Shown here: positions 1-7,917 of the stretch, in pieces | How the letters are laid out: each line of letters starts with the position of its first letter | Numbering within the stretch: the first letter of the stretch is position 1 | Assembly (NCBI RefSeq): GCF_900101115.1 | Contig: NZ_FNFU01000002.1 | Location: 185,961-249,960 of the forward strand | Direction of reading: 5' to 3' | Length of the DNA: 64,000 nt | Origin: Cryobacterium psychrotolerans | GTDB taxonomy: Bacteria > Actinomycetota > Actinomycetes > Actinomycetales > Microbacteriaceae | Position numbers and translations under genes: made by a program | The notes under the pieces: model-generated | Database searches by the model: none | What the model was told of the DNA's origin: nothing | Seen by the model: the letters and a program-made list of their open reading frames with translations, nothing else

Positions 1-228
1 CTGGTCGGCTCACTCGGCTCGCTCGGCGACGGCTATGCCGGCCAGTGGCGGCGCCAGCTCGGGATCGTGCTCGACGGCCTGCGCGAACCCGCCCGTGACC
101 GCCCGAAGCTGCCGGGCAGGCCGCTGAGCCCGAACGAATTCCAGGCGACCGTGCACGGCCTGTCGCGCCGGGCCAGGCGGGTCGCATCCCGCCGCTCCGG
201 CTCGGCGAAAGGAAACGGGGCCCGATGA
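1..228 (+). CDS. C-terminal part of an unidentified protein (possibly TetR-type regulator)
   Basis: An open frame runs in from the left edge and stops with TGA at 226-228, giving the last 75 residues of a protein whose start is outside the window. The fragment reads like the final helix of a regulator ligand domain (GDGYAGQWRRQLGIVLDGLR), followed by a linker and a very basic tail (LSRRARRVASRR). The helix resembles the C-terminal end of TetR-family repressors, but no DNA-binding domain is visible, so this is only a guess. The stop overlaps the start of the next gene as ATGA, so the two are probably translated together. Confidence 0.5.
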   Translation: MVGSLGSLGDGYAGQWRRQLGIVLDGLREPARDRPKLPGRPLSPNEFQATVHGLSRRARRVASRRSGSAKGNGAR

Positions 229-1316
229 AGCCGCCCACCGTCTACGACGTCGCCGCGCATGCGGGCGTGTCGATTGCGACGGTCTCCCGGGTGCTTCGTC
301 GTCCCGATGATGTACGCGCATCCACACGCGAGCACGTCCTGGCCACGGTGCGGGAGCTCGGCTACGTGCCGAGCGCCAGCGCCCGAAGCCTCGCGGCCCG
401 GCGCACGGGAGTGCTCGGCCTGTACTTCCCCGGGTTCGACGCGATGGAGGAGCTGGACGAGGCCGAGTTCAACCAGTCGGAGCCGGTGAACGTCATCGTC
501 GACATGCCCGACTCGGGTGAGGTGCGCCCGCCCAACCTGTACTTCGACGAGGTGCTGCGGGGGAGTGAGCTCGAGGCCTGGCGCCGCGGCTTCGCGCTCC
601 TGGTGGGCGTCGGCCGCGGGACGAACCCGGAGGAGATGGTCAGCGACATCGCCGGCCGCGTCGACGGGATGGCGGTGCTCGCCCGAAGCGTCCCCGACGC
701 GCTGCTCGACCATATCTCCCGGAGGATACCCATCGTGCTCGTCGCCGGCCCCCGCCGCGGCGACAACTTCGACCATGTGAGCGTCAGCAACGTCGAAGGC
801 ATGCGCACCCTGACCGAACACCTGATCGACCGGCACGGCGTGCGGGCTCCCGTCTTCATCGGCGGCCCGGTCGATTCCCCGGATGACGCGGAGCGGTACG
901 AGGGATTCGTCCAGGCCCTGGCCGCCCGGGACATCGACCCCGCCGCCCTCCCGATGCTGCGCGGAGACTTCTCGCGGATGCAGGCGCGCTCCATCGCCGA
1001 AGGTCTGGTGGCGGCTGGCGAGTTGCCCCGCGCCGTGGTGTGCTCCAACGACCAGATGGCCCTCGGTGTGCTCGACGTGCTGCGACGGCGCGGCATCCGC
1101 GTGCCGGAGGATGTCATCGTGACCGGTTTCGACGGGATCGAGGCCGGCCGGCAGTCGACGCCTCGGCTGACCACCGTGCACCAGCCGATGGTCGACCTCG
1201 GCCGGGCAGCGGTCCGGGCGATGCTCAGCCGGCTCGACAAGCGCGACCAGCCGCCCATCTCGCTGCGCCTGCCCGTGCAGGTGCTGCTGAGGGAAAGCTC
1301 CGAGGGGTCCGCCTAG
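225..1316 (+). CDS. LacI-family transcriptional regulator
   Basis: A 363-residue LacI/GalR repressor. Residues 1-50 hold the helix-turn-helix and hinge helix (VYDVAAHAGVSIATVSRVL, then ASTREHVLATVRELGY), and the rest is the periplasmic-binding-protein-like sugar-sensing domain (SNDQMALGVLDVL, GFDGIEAGRQSTPRLTTV near the C-terminus). Such proteins bind a sugar or sugar phosphate and release an operator. The ATG overlaps the stop of the upstream frame (ATGA). Downstream lie an ABC importer and a beta-glucosidase, and a LacI-type palindrome sits in their promoter at 1456-1469, so this is probably the local repressor of that operon. Family is certain; the ligand is inferred. Confidence 0.93.
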   Translation: MKPPTVYDVAAHAGVSIATVSRVLRRPDDVRASTREHVLATVRELGYVPSASARSLAARRTGVLGLYFPGFDAMEELDEAEFNQSEPVNVIVDMPDSGEVRPPNLYFDEVLRGSELEAWRRGFALLVGVGRGTNPEEMVSDIAGRVDGMAVLARSVPDALLDHISRRIPIVLVAGPRRGDNFDHVSVSNVEGMRTLTEHLIDRHGVRAPVFIGGPVDSPDDAERYEGFVQALAARDIDPAALPMLRGDFSRMQARSIAEGLVAAGELPRAVVCSNDQMALGVLDVLRRRGIRVPEDVIVTGFDGIEAGRQSTPRLTTVHQPMVDLGRAAVRAMLSRLDKRDQPPISLRLPVQVLLRESSEGSA

Positions 1317-1341
1317 CCTGGCAGGCGCCTTCGCGTTGAGA

Positions 1342-1388
1342 TGCGGACAAAGTACCCTCATGGCCCCAACGAAGGTACTTTGTCCGCA
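1342..1388. repeat. Intergenic inverted repeat, family C copy 1
   Basis: A perfect 15-bp inverted repeat (tgcggacaaagtacc at 1342-1356, its complement at 1374-1388) with a 17-bp loop ending in ccaacgaa. A related element lies at 15199-15245 in the same orientation and a more distant one at 25037-25087. It sits just after the LacI gene and could end its transcript, but there is no T-run after it. Confidence 0.75.
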
Positions 1389-1442
1389 ACTCAGCGGGAG
1401 CGGGCTCCTGGCGAGGGGATGGTTCCTCGCGCGAGAAATGAC

Positions 1443-1471
1443 TTGACTCGCTGAATGTATGCGCTTACACT
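1443..1471 (+). promoter_or_regulatory. Sigma-A-type promoter of the ABC importer operon
   Basis: TTGACT (1443-1448), a 17-bp spacer and TACACT (1466-1471) match the vegetative promoter consensus well. The lipoprotein start codon lies about 90 bp downstream. A palindrome in the spacer and -10 box marks it as repressible. Confidence 0.65.
1456..1469. promoter_or_regulatory. LacI-family operator overlapping the -10 box
   Basis: TGTATGCGCTTACA agrees with its own reverse complement at 12 of 14 positions and has the central CG and half-site form typical of LacI/GalR operators. It covers the spacer and -10 box, so binding would block RNA polymerase. The obvious candidate to bind it is the LacI protein encoded at 225-1316. 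Confidence 0.65.
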
Positions 1472-1562
1472 CAATGTCACTCGCTTTGCGCGCTCCTGTT
1501 CCCGGCAGGACGTCGGCCGCAGCAGCCCCAGTCAACGACGACACGAAGGAAGTTCCACTGCA

Positions 1563-3224
1563 ATGAAGCATCTGAGAGGGCGCATCACCCGCACGGCCCT
1601 GGCCGTAATCGGGGTGACTGCAGTGCTGGCAACCAGCGCCTGCAGTATCGACGTCAAGAACAAGGCAAACAACGACGCTCCGGCGAGTGACGGCTCCCTG
1701 CTCGTCGCCGCCGACAACGGCTCCCCCACGTTCGAGAAGAACTTCAACCCGTTCTCCCCGAGCAAGCGCGTGGCCACCACCTACATGTACGAGCCGCTCC
1801 AGGTCATCAACACCCTCGACGGCAAGGCGACGCCGTTCCTGGCCACGGGCAACACCCTGCCCGACGCGCAGACCGTCGTCTACGACATCCGCACCGGCGT
1901 GAAGTGGTCAGACGGCACAGCGTTCACCGCCGCCGACGTGGCCTTCACGTTCAACCTGATCAAGGCCACCCCGGCCCTGGACGTGCAGGGCGCCTGGCAG
2001 CACATCAAGAGCCTCGAGGTCAAGGACGACACGGTCGTCTTCCACCTCAAGGCGGAGGATGTCCCGGCCGTCGCCATCATCAACCAGCAGCTCATCGTTC
2101 CGGAGCACATCTGGAAGGACGTCAAGGACCCGCTGACCTTCACCAACGAGGAGCCCGTCGCCAGCGGCCCCTACGTGCTCGACAAGTTCAGCCCGAACGA
2201 GTACACGCTGAAGAAGAACAAGGACTACTGGCAGGCCGACAAGGTCGCCGTCGACAAGCTCGTGCTGCCCGCGGCCAACAGCCAGCTCGACGTCGTCAAC
2301 AACGGCTACGACTGGGCCTACGCGTTCATGACCGACGTCGAAGGCACCTGGGTCAACGCCGACAAGCAGCACAACAGCTACTGGTTCCCCCCGGGCGGCA
2401 CGATCGCCCTGCTCCCGAACCTGACCAAGGCGCCCTTCAACGACCTCGACTTCCGTGAGGGACTGAGCTTCGCGCTCGACCGCGACAAGATCGCCGTGGA
2501 TGCCGAGCAGGGTTACGTGGAGGCGGCCGGCCAGTCCGGTCTGCTGCTGCCCAACCAGGAGGAATGGCTGAGCGAGGACCTGCCGAACAGCGGGGCCATC
2601 GGCCAGGACACCGAGAAGGCGCTTGCCGCCTTCGAGAAGGCGGGCTACACGAAGAAGGGCGACAAGCTCGTCGACAAGGCCGGCAAGCAGCTCAAGATCA
2701 CGATCACGACCGCCAACGGGTACACCGACTGGCTGCAGGGACTGCAGACGGTCCAGGCGCAGCTCGGCAAGCTCGGGATCGACGTCAAGCTCAGCCAGCC
2801 GCAGCCGGCCGCATACTACAAGGCCCTCAACAACGGTGACTTCGACATCGCGATCACCGGCTTCGGTGGCACCGGCAGCGTCTTCGAGGACTTCAACCGC
2901 CTGCTGAACAGCGAGTTCGCGACCCCGGTCGGAACCTCGACCACCGCGAACTTCCAGCGCTTCACTGACCCGAAGGTCGACGCCCTGCTGGCCGACCTCA
3001 AGGCAGCCACCGGCGAGGAAGAGCAGAAGCAGATCGCCGCGGAGCTCCAGGGCGTCGTGTACGAGCAGCTCCCCGTGATCAGCATGTTCTATGGCGGACT
3101 CTGGGGTCTCTACAGCGACAAGAACTTCACCGGCTGGCCCACCGAGGACAACGCATACGCGCCGCCGAACACGTGGAACTCGACGCCGTTGCTCATCCTG
3201 ACCAACCTGAAAAAGGCTTCCTAG
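1563..3224 (+). CDS. ABC transporter substrate-binding lipoprotein, family 5 (peptide/oligosaccharide type)
   Basis: A 553-residue extracytoplasmic solute-binding protein of SBP family 5 (OppA/DppA type). The ATG at 1563 follows a purine-rich site (gaaggaag) and opens a lipoprotein signal peptide with lipobox LATSAC, so Cys27 would be lipidated; an upstream in-frame start would bury the signal. Family features include the early YEPL segment, the typical VKWSDGTAFTAADVAFTFNL block and FREGLSFALDRDKIA. Family 5 proteins bind peptides, nickel or oligosaccharides. The LacI gene before it and the GH1 beta-glucosidase after it suggest a beta-linked oligosaccharide, which is inference. A strong hairpin follows the gene. 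Confidence 0.93.
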   Translation: MKHLRGRITRTALAVIGVTAVLATSACSIDVKNKANNDAPASDGSLLVAADNGSPTFEKNFNPFSPSKRVATTYMYEPLQVINTLDGKATPFLATGNTLPDAQTVVYDIRTGVKWSDGTAFTAADVAFTFNLIKATPALDVQGAWQHIKSLEVKDDTVVFHLKAEDVPAVAIINQQLIVPEHIWKDVKDPLTFTNEEPVASGPYVLDKFSPNEYTLKKNKDYWQADKVAVDKLVLPAANSQLDVVNNGYDWAYAFMTDVEGTWVNADKQHNSYWFPPGGTIALLPNLTKAPFNDLDFREGLSFALDRDKIAVDAEQGYVEAAGQSGLLLPNQEEWLSEDLPNSGAIGQDTEKALAAFEKAGYTKKGDKLVDKAGKQLKITITTANGYTDWLQGLQTVQAQLGKLGIDVKLSQPQPAAYYKALNNGDFDIAITGFGGTGSVFEDFNRLLNSEFATPVGTSTTANFQRFTDPKVDALLADLKAATGEEEQKQIAAELQGVVYEQLPVISMFYGGLWGLYSDKNFTGWPTEDNAYAPPNTWNSTPLLILTNLKKAS

Positions 3225-3239
3225 CCCTTTCGGCCTGAC

Positions 3240-3274
3240 GCGCGGGCGGGGCGGTTGCCCTGTCCCGCCCGCGC
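3240..3274 (+). terminator. GC-rich hairpin after the binding-protein gene
   Basis: GCGCGGGCGGG at 3240-3250 pairs with CCCGCCCGCGC at 3264-3274 around a 13-base loop. There is no U-run, so it may act as a partial terminator or mRNA stabiliser that lets the binding protein be made in excess over the permeases, a common arrangement in ABC operons. Confidence 0.55.
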
Positions 3275-3340
3275 TGCCGGCCTCCCGTTTCCTCGATTCA
3301 CCGGCCTCACCGCCAGACTCCAGAACGAAAGGAGATCGCC

Positions 3341-4321
3341 GTGCGCTTTGTGCTCAACAAGGTCGGGCTGCTCGCGCTCACGCTGTGGGCAGCGATCACG
3401 CTGAACTTCCTGCTCCCCAGGCTCATGCCCGGGTCGCCCGCCGACGCCGCGCTCGCCAAGCTCGCGCAGAACGGCCCGGTCAGCCCCGCCACCAAGGCCG
3501 CCGTCGAGGCCCAGCTGGGCGTGCCGACCGGCAGCATGTGGGAGCAGTACCTGAGTTACCTGGGCAGTGTCGCCCGCTTCGACTTCGGCGTCTCCTATAC
3601 CTTCTTCCCGCAGAGCGTCGCCGGACTCGTCACCGCCGCCCTGCCGTGGACCATCATCCTGGTCGGGCTCGTCACGATCATCGCCTTCATCTTCGGCACG
3701 CTGCTGGGCGTGCTCGCCGCCTGGAAGCGGGGCACCTGGCTCGACACGCTGCCCACCGTCGGCGGCACCTTCGCCAGCGCCTTCCCGTACTTCTGGACCG
3801 CACTGCTGCTGGTCTTCTTCCTCGGCTACGTCGGCGGGTGGTTCCCCACCTCCGGCGCTTTCAGCCGATCGGCGACGCCCGAGTTCTCGCTCGCCTTCGT
3901 GGGCGACGCGCTGTACCACGCGATCCTGCCGGCCACGACGATCCTGATCACCTCCCTCGGCGGCTGGATCCTCGGGATGCGCAGCACCATGATCAACACG
4001 CTCGGCGAGGACTATGTCACCTTCGCCGAGGCGAACGGCCTGCGCCCGCGCACCGTCGCGCTGCGCTACGCGGCCCGGAACGCCATTCTGCCGAACCTCA
4101 CGTCCTTCGGGCTCGCGCTCGGCGCCGTCGTCGGCGGTTCGCTGCTCGTCGAGCGGGTCTTCGCCTACCCGGGCGTCGGTTACCTGCTCTACACGGCGGT
4201 GACCAACCAGGACTACCCACTCATGCAGGCTCTGTTCCTGATCATCACGATCAGCGTGCTGCTGGCCAACTTCATTGTCGACATCCTGTACGGCATCCTG
4301 GACCCGAGGACACGGCGATGA
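3341..4321 (+). CDS. ABC transporter permease, DppB/OppB type
   Basis: A 326-residue inner-membrane permease subunit with about six transmembrane segments, starting at the first hydrophobic helix (LLALTLWAAITLNFLLPRL). The cytoplasmic coupling loop (DYVTFAEANGLRPRTVALRY, about residues 225-245) contacts the ATPase. The GTG start at 3341 follows a good AAAGGAGA ribosome site. It pairs with the next gene product to form the channel for the solute delivered by the upstream lipoprotein. Its stop overlaps the next ATG (ATGA). Confidence 0.93.
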   Translation: MRFVLNKVGLLALTLWAAITLNFLLPRLMPGSPADAALAKLAQNGPVSPATKAAVEAQLGVPTGSMWEQYLSYLGSVARFDFGVSYTFFPQSVAGLVTAALPWTIILVGLVTIIAFIFGTLLGVLAAWKRGTWLDTLPTVGGTFASAFPYFWTALLLVFFLGYVGGWFPTSGAFSRSATPEFSLAFVGDALYHAILPATTILITSLGGWILGMRSTMINTLGEDYVTFAEANGLRPRTVALRYAARNAILPNLTSFGLALGAVVGGSLLVERVFAYPGVGYLLYTAVTNQDYPLMQALFLIITISVLLANFIVDILYGILDPRTRR

Positions 4322-5250
4322 CATCCACGAACACGTCCACCGCGCTGGCGAACCGGGGCGTCCCGGCCGAGATCGACGGTCCGGCCAATCCGCTTCGCGT
4401 CGTCTGGCGGGCCATCGCGACGATCTGGAGCGTCCCCAAGGCGCGCATCGGCGTCGTGCTCCTCGGCGCTTTCATCGCCCTGGCCGTCTTCGCCCCGCTG
4501 ATCGCGCCGTACAGCGCCACCGACAACAGCTTCGGCCGCAGCGAAGACATGAGCGCGGCCCACTGGCTGGGCACGACCGCCGCCGGGCAGGATGTCCTGT
4601 CCCAGATCATCTGGGGCGCGCGGGTCTCCGTCTTCGTCGGTTTCGCCGCCGGGATCTTCGCCACGCTCATCGCCGTGCTGGTCGGCCTGAGCTGGGGCTA
4701 CATCCGCACGGTCGCCGGAGACGTGATCAACTTCGTGGTCAACCTCTTCCTCGTGATCCCGGCGCTGCCGCTGATGATCGTGATCGCCGCGTACCTGCAG
4801 AACGGCGGCATCGGGATGATCATCCTCGTTGTCGTGATCACCGGCTGGGCGTCCGGCGCCCGGGTGCTCCGGTCGCAGACGCAGTCGCTGCGCTCGCGGG
4901 ACTTCGTCACCGCCGCCGTGTTCAGCGGCGAGAGCCCCGGCCGGGTCGTGTTCCGGGAGATCCTGCCGAACATGACCTCGCTGATCGTGACGAACTTCTT
5001 CGCCGCGGCGACCGCCGCGATCCTCGCCGAGGCCGGGCTGGAGTTCCTCGGCCTCGGCGACACGACCATCGTCAGCTGGGGCACCATGCTCTTCTGGGCG
5101 CAGAACAGCAACGCCCTGCTGACCGGCCAGTGGATCGTGCTCTTCGCCCCCGGCCTCTGCATCTCCCTGCTCGCCACCTCGCTGAGCCTGATCAACTTCG
5201 GCGTCGACGGGCTGAGCAATCCGCGCCTCCGGGAAGGAGCCTCACGATGA
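4318..5250 (+). CDS. ABC transporter permease, DppC/OppC type
   Basis: A 310-residue second permease subunit. The ATG at 4318 overlaps the stop of the previous gene by 4 bp; the much longer upstream frame is out-of-frame reading of that gene. A cytoplasmic N-terminus of about 40 residues leads to the first membrane helix (IGVVLLGAFIALAVFAPLIA). The DppC-type region WLGTTAAGQDVLSQIIWGAR and a C-terminal coupling loop (SLRSRDFVTAAVFSG) are visible. It works with the DppB-like subunit and the fused ATPase that follows, whose ATG overlaps its stop. Confidence 0.93.
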   Translation: MTSTNTSTALANRGVPAEIDGPANPLRVVWRAIATIWSVPKARIGVVLLGAFIALAVFAPLIAPYSATDNSFGRSEDMSAAHWLGTTAAGQDVLSQIIWGARVSVFVGFAAGIFATLIAVLVGLSWGYIRTVAGDVINFVVNLFLVIPALPLMIVIAAYLQNGGIGMIILVVVITGWASGARVLRSQTQSLRSRDFVTAAVFSGESPGRVVFREILPNMTSLIVTNFFAAATAAILAEAGLEFLGLGDTTIVSWGTMLFWAQNSNALLTGQWIVLFAPGLCISLLATSLSLINFGVDGLSNPRLREGASR

Positions 5251-6989
5251 GCCTCATGAGCGTTCGTGACCTGTCCGTCGTCTACGCGTCGAAGGGCGCC
5301 GAACGCGTCTACGCGGTCAAGGACGTCTCCTTCGACCTGCAGCCGGGCGAGTTCGTCGGCCTCGTCGGCGAGTCCGGTTCCGGCAAGTCCACCCTCGGCT
5401 TCGCGCTGACCCGGCTGTCCAAGCCGCCGGCGATGATCGGCGGCGGCAGCATCCTCTTCGACGGCGTCGACATCGCCGAGATGGACCCCAAAGCCGTGCG
5501 CGTGCAGCGCCAGGGCGGCTTCGCCATGGTGCTGCAGTCCGGGATGAACGCGCTGAACCCCGTGCGCAGCATCCGGAACCACTTCTTCGACATCTTCGAG
5601 GCGCACGGCCACGTTGCCAAACGCGACCGCGAGGCCCGTGCGCAGGAGCTCGCCGGCAAGGTGGAGCTGCCGGGCAGCGTGCTCGACCGGTTCCCGGGGG
5701 AGCTCTCCGGCGGGATGCGGCAGCGCGTCTCGATCGCGCTGGCGCTCTCGCTCGAACCGCGGCTGATGGTGTTCGATGAGCCGACCACGGCCCTCGACGT
5801 GCTCGTGCAGCACGCCGTGATGGACACCATTCGCGAGCTGCAGAAGTCCATGGGCTTCACCGCCGTGCTGATCAGCCACGACCTCGGCATCGTGCTCGAG
5901 GTCACCGAGCGGGTCATGGTCATGCACGAGGGCCAGATCGTCGAGGATGCGTCCTCGGCGGACATCCTGAACGCTCCGCAGCACGAGTACACCCGAATGC
6001 TGCTCAGCCACTACGGCGACCCGCGCGCGGAGGTCGTCGAGGTGCCGGGGCTCGCGTCGCGCGGCTCGCTCCGCGCCTCGGTGGTCGAGCCGGTCGAGCC
6101 GGTCGAGCCGGTCGAGACCATCGAGCTTGCCCCGACTCCTGCACCAACCCACGCGCCCGCGCGCACCCGGGAGGGCCGCGCCGCGCACCAGGCGATCGTC
6201 GTGTCCGGCGTCTCCAAGCTGTACCCGCGGCCGAGCCGCGCCGACCAGCCGGTGCTGGCCGTCGACGACGTGTCGTTCACCCTCGAACCGGGAGCGTCGA
6301 TGGCGCTCGTCGGAGCGAGCGGCAGCGGCAAGAGCACGATCGCGAAGATGATCACCGGGATCGAGCATCCGACCTCTGGCACCATCACCTTCGGCGACCT
6401 CCAGATCGACAAGGTCAAGCGCCGGGGGCTCAAGAGCCTGCACCGCGAGGTGCAGATGGTGTTCCAGGACCCGTACGCGGCGCTGAACCCGCTGCACACC
6501 GTCGAGTACACGCTCACCCGACCGGTCGTGAACTACTCGGGGCTGCGCGGCCGCGACGCCAGGCGCCGCGTGCTCGAACTGCTCGAAACCGTCGGCCTGA
6601 CCCCGGTCGAACAGTTCGCGGCCCGTTTGCCGCACCAGCTCTCCGGCGGCCAGCGCCAGCGCGTCGTGATCGCCAGGGCGCTCGCCAGCGACCCGCAGGT
6701 GATCATCGCCGACGAGCCCGTGTCGATGCTCGACGTGTCCTTGCGCGCCGGACTGCTCGCCCTGCTCGAGGGCCTGCGCGAAACCTGGGGCGTGAGCATG
6801 CTCTACATCACCCACGACCTGCTGAGCGCGCGGCTGGTCACCGACCAGATCATGGTGCTCAACAAGGGCGCGGTCGTCGAATCCGGCAATACGGCATCCG
6901 TGCTGCAGAACCCCCAGCACGACTACACGGTCCGGTTGCTCGACGCGATCCCCAACCCCGGCCGGAGAACCCCAGGCGGCTCGGCATGA
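5247..6989 (+). CDS. Fused double ABC ATPase (DppD-DppF type)
   Basis: A 580-residue protein joining the two ATPases that peptide-type importers usually make separately. Domain 1 has Walker A GESGSGKST (residues 41-49) and signature LSGGMRQRV (about 153). Domain 2 has GASGSGKST (about 355-363) and LSGGQRQRV (about 465). Both carry Walker B segments (MVFDEPTTALD, IIADEPVSMLD). The joining linker holds a 9-bp tandem repeat at 6083-6118 giving Val-Glu-Pro triplets, then a Pro/Ala-rich stretch. The ATG overlaps the permease stop, and its own stop overlaps the next gene. It powers the importer; fusion fixes a 1:1 ratio of the two ATPases. Confidence 0.93.
   Translation: MSLMSVRDLSVVYASKGAERVYAVKDVSFDLQPGEFVGLVGESGSGKSTLGFALTRLSKPPAMIGGGSILFDGVDIAEMDPKAVRVQRQGGFAMVLQSGMNALNPVRSIRNHFFDIFEAHGHVAKRDREARAQELAGKVELPGSVLDRFPGELSGGMRQRVSIALALSLEPRLMVFDEPTTALDVLVQHAVMDTIRELQKSMGFTAVLISHDLGIVLEVTERVMVMHEGQIVEDASSADILNAPQHEYTRMLLSHYGDPRAEVVEVPGLASRGSLRASVVEPVEPVEPVETIELAPTPAPTHAPARTREGRAAHQAIVVSGVSKLYPRPSRADQPVLAVDDVSFTLEPGASMALVGASGSGKSTIAKMITGIEHPTSGTITFGDLQIDKVKRRGLKSLHREVQMVFQDPYAALNPLHTVEYTLTRPVVNYSGLRGRDARRRVLELLETVGLTPVEQFAARLPHQLSGGQRQRVVIARALASDPQVIIADEPVSMLDVSLRAGLLALLEGLRETWGVSMLYITHDLLSARLVTDQIMVLNKGAVVESGNTASVLQNPQHDYTVRLLDAIPNPGRRTPGGSA
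6083..6118 (+). repeat. 9-bp tandem repeat in the ABC ATPase linker
   Basis: Four consecutive copies of gtcgagccg, the last one diverged to gtcgagacc. They encode Val-Glu-Pro repeats between the two ATPase domains and stay in frame, so copy-number changes would only alter linker length. Confidence 0.85.
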
Positions 6990-7906
6990 CGCCCGAGTAC
7001 GCCCCGACCGACCCCTTCGGGCGGATGCCCGTGCCGAGCGGTGTGGAGGTCGTGGCGCTGTCCCTTCCGGTCGGGCTCCTGACCGCGCTGCACGCGCGGC
7101 CGGTCGGCGCCCCTCGGGGCGTGGTGCTCTTCGTGCCCGGCTTCACCGGGTCGAAGGAGGACTTCCTCGATTTCCTGCCGCTCGTCGCGGCCGAGGGCTG
7201 GGAGGCCTGGGCGTACAGCCAGCGCGGGCAGGCGGACTCCGTCGCCCCGGTCGGCGTCGACGAGTACAGCCTGGACGCGTACGCCGGTGACCTGCTCGCC
7301 GTCGCGCGTCAGGTGGGCCAGGGCCGGCCGGTGCACCTCGTCGGGCACAGCTTCGGCGGAATCGTGGCGCGCGCCGCCGCGATCGCCTCGCCGGCACTCT
7401 TCGCCGACATCACGCTGCTCTGCTCCGGCCCGCACGGCTGGCCGCGACGCAACGCGAAGAACGCGGCCCTGGTGCGGGCGAAAGGATCGGCCGCCTGGTG
7501 GGACCGGGACAACCCGCTCCTCGTCGGCCGGCCCGACGAGGAGCTCACCGCCGACCAGGCGTTCAGGCGGCTGCGCCTGGCGCGCACCAGCGACGAGAAC
7601 CTCCTCGGCGCCATCCGCATTCTCGCCGACGAGACCGACACGACCGTCGACCTGGCGGCAACCGCGCTCCCGGTGCTGGTCGCCCACGGCGTCGACGACG
7701 CCGCCTGGCCGCAGGACTGGCAACGCGCCATGGCCGCCCGGCTGGACGCGCCCTACCTGGTCATCCCCGGAGCCGCACACTCGCCGCAGCGCGAGAACCC
7801 CGGCGCGACCGCCGCCGTGCTCCACGACTTCTGGGGGCGCCCGGCGCCCGCAGCGCCCGACCCCACCGACAGCAGGGCACGCCCGGAACCCGGGCAGCCC
7901 AGATGA
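6986..7906 (+). CDS. Alpha/beta hydrolase
   Basis: A 306-residue alpha/beta-hydrolase fold protein. The nucleophile elbow GHSFGG (Ser about residue 121), a late Asp in GVDDAAWP and the final catalytic His in GAAHSPQRE form the expected triad. The oxyanion region FVPGFTGSKEDF lies near residues 50-62. No signal peptide is seen, so it is cytoplasmic. It overlaps both neighbours (ATGA at each end) and so belongs to the ABC importer/GH1 operon. An esterase removing acyl groups from imported glycosides would fit, but the substrate cannot be read from the sequence. Confidence 0.85.
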   Translation: MTPEYAPTDPFGRMPVPSGVEVVALSLPVGLLTALHARPVGAPRGVVLFVPGFTGSKEDFLDFLPLVAAEGWEAWAYSQRGQADSVAPVGVDEYSLDAYAGDLLAVARQVGQGRPVHLVGHSFGGIVARAAAIASPALFADITLLCSGPHGWPRRNAKNAALVRAKGSAAWWDRDNPLLVGRPDEELTADQAFRRLRLARTSDENLLGAIRILADETDTTVDLAATALPVLVAHGVDDAAWPQDWQRAMAARLDAPYLVIPGAAHSPQRENPGATAAVLHDFWGRPAPAAPDPTDSRARPEPGQPR

Positions 7907-7917
7907 CAAGGAGCACC

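Noticed and set aside
33..1571. Long minus-strand open frame (512 codons) over the LacI gene
   Set aside because: It is the high-GC complement of a clear LacI-family gene; its translation is Arg/His/Gly-rich low-complexity sequence with no domain.
4698..6920. 740-codon minus-strand open frame
   Set aside because: Antisense to a permease and the fused ABC ATPase, both with full diagnostic motifs; it has no plausible start or product.
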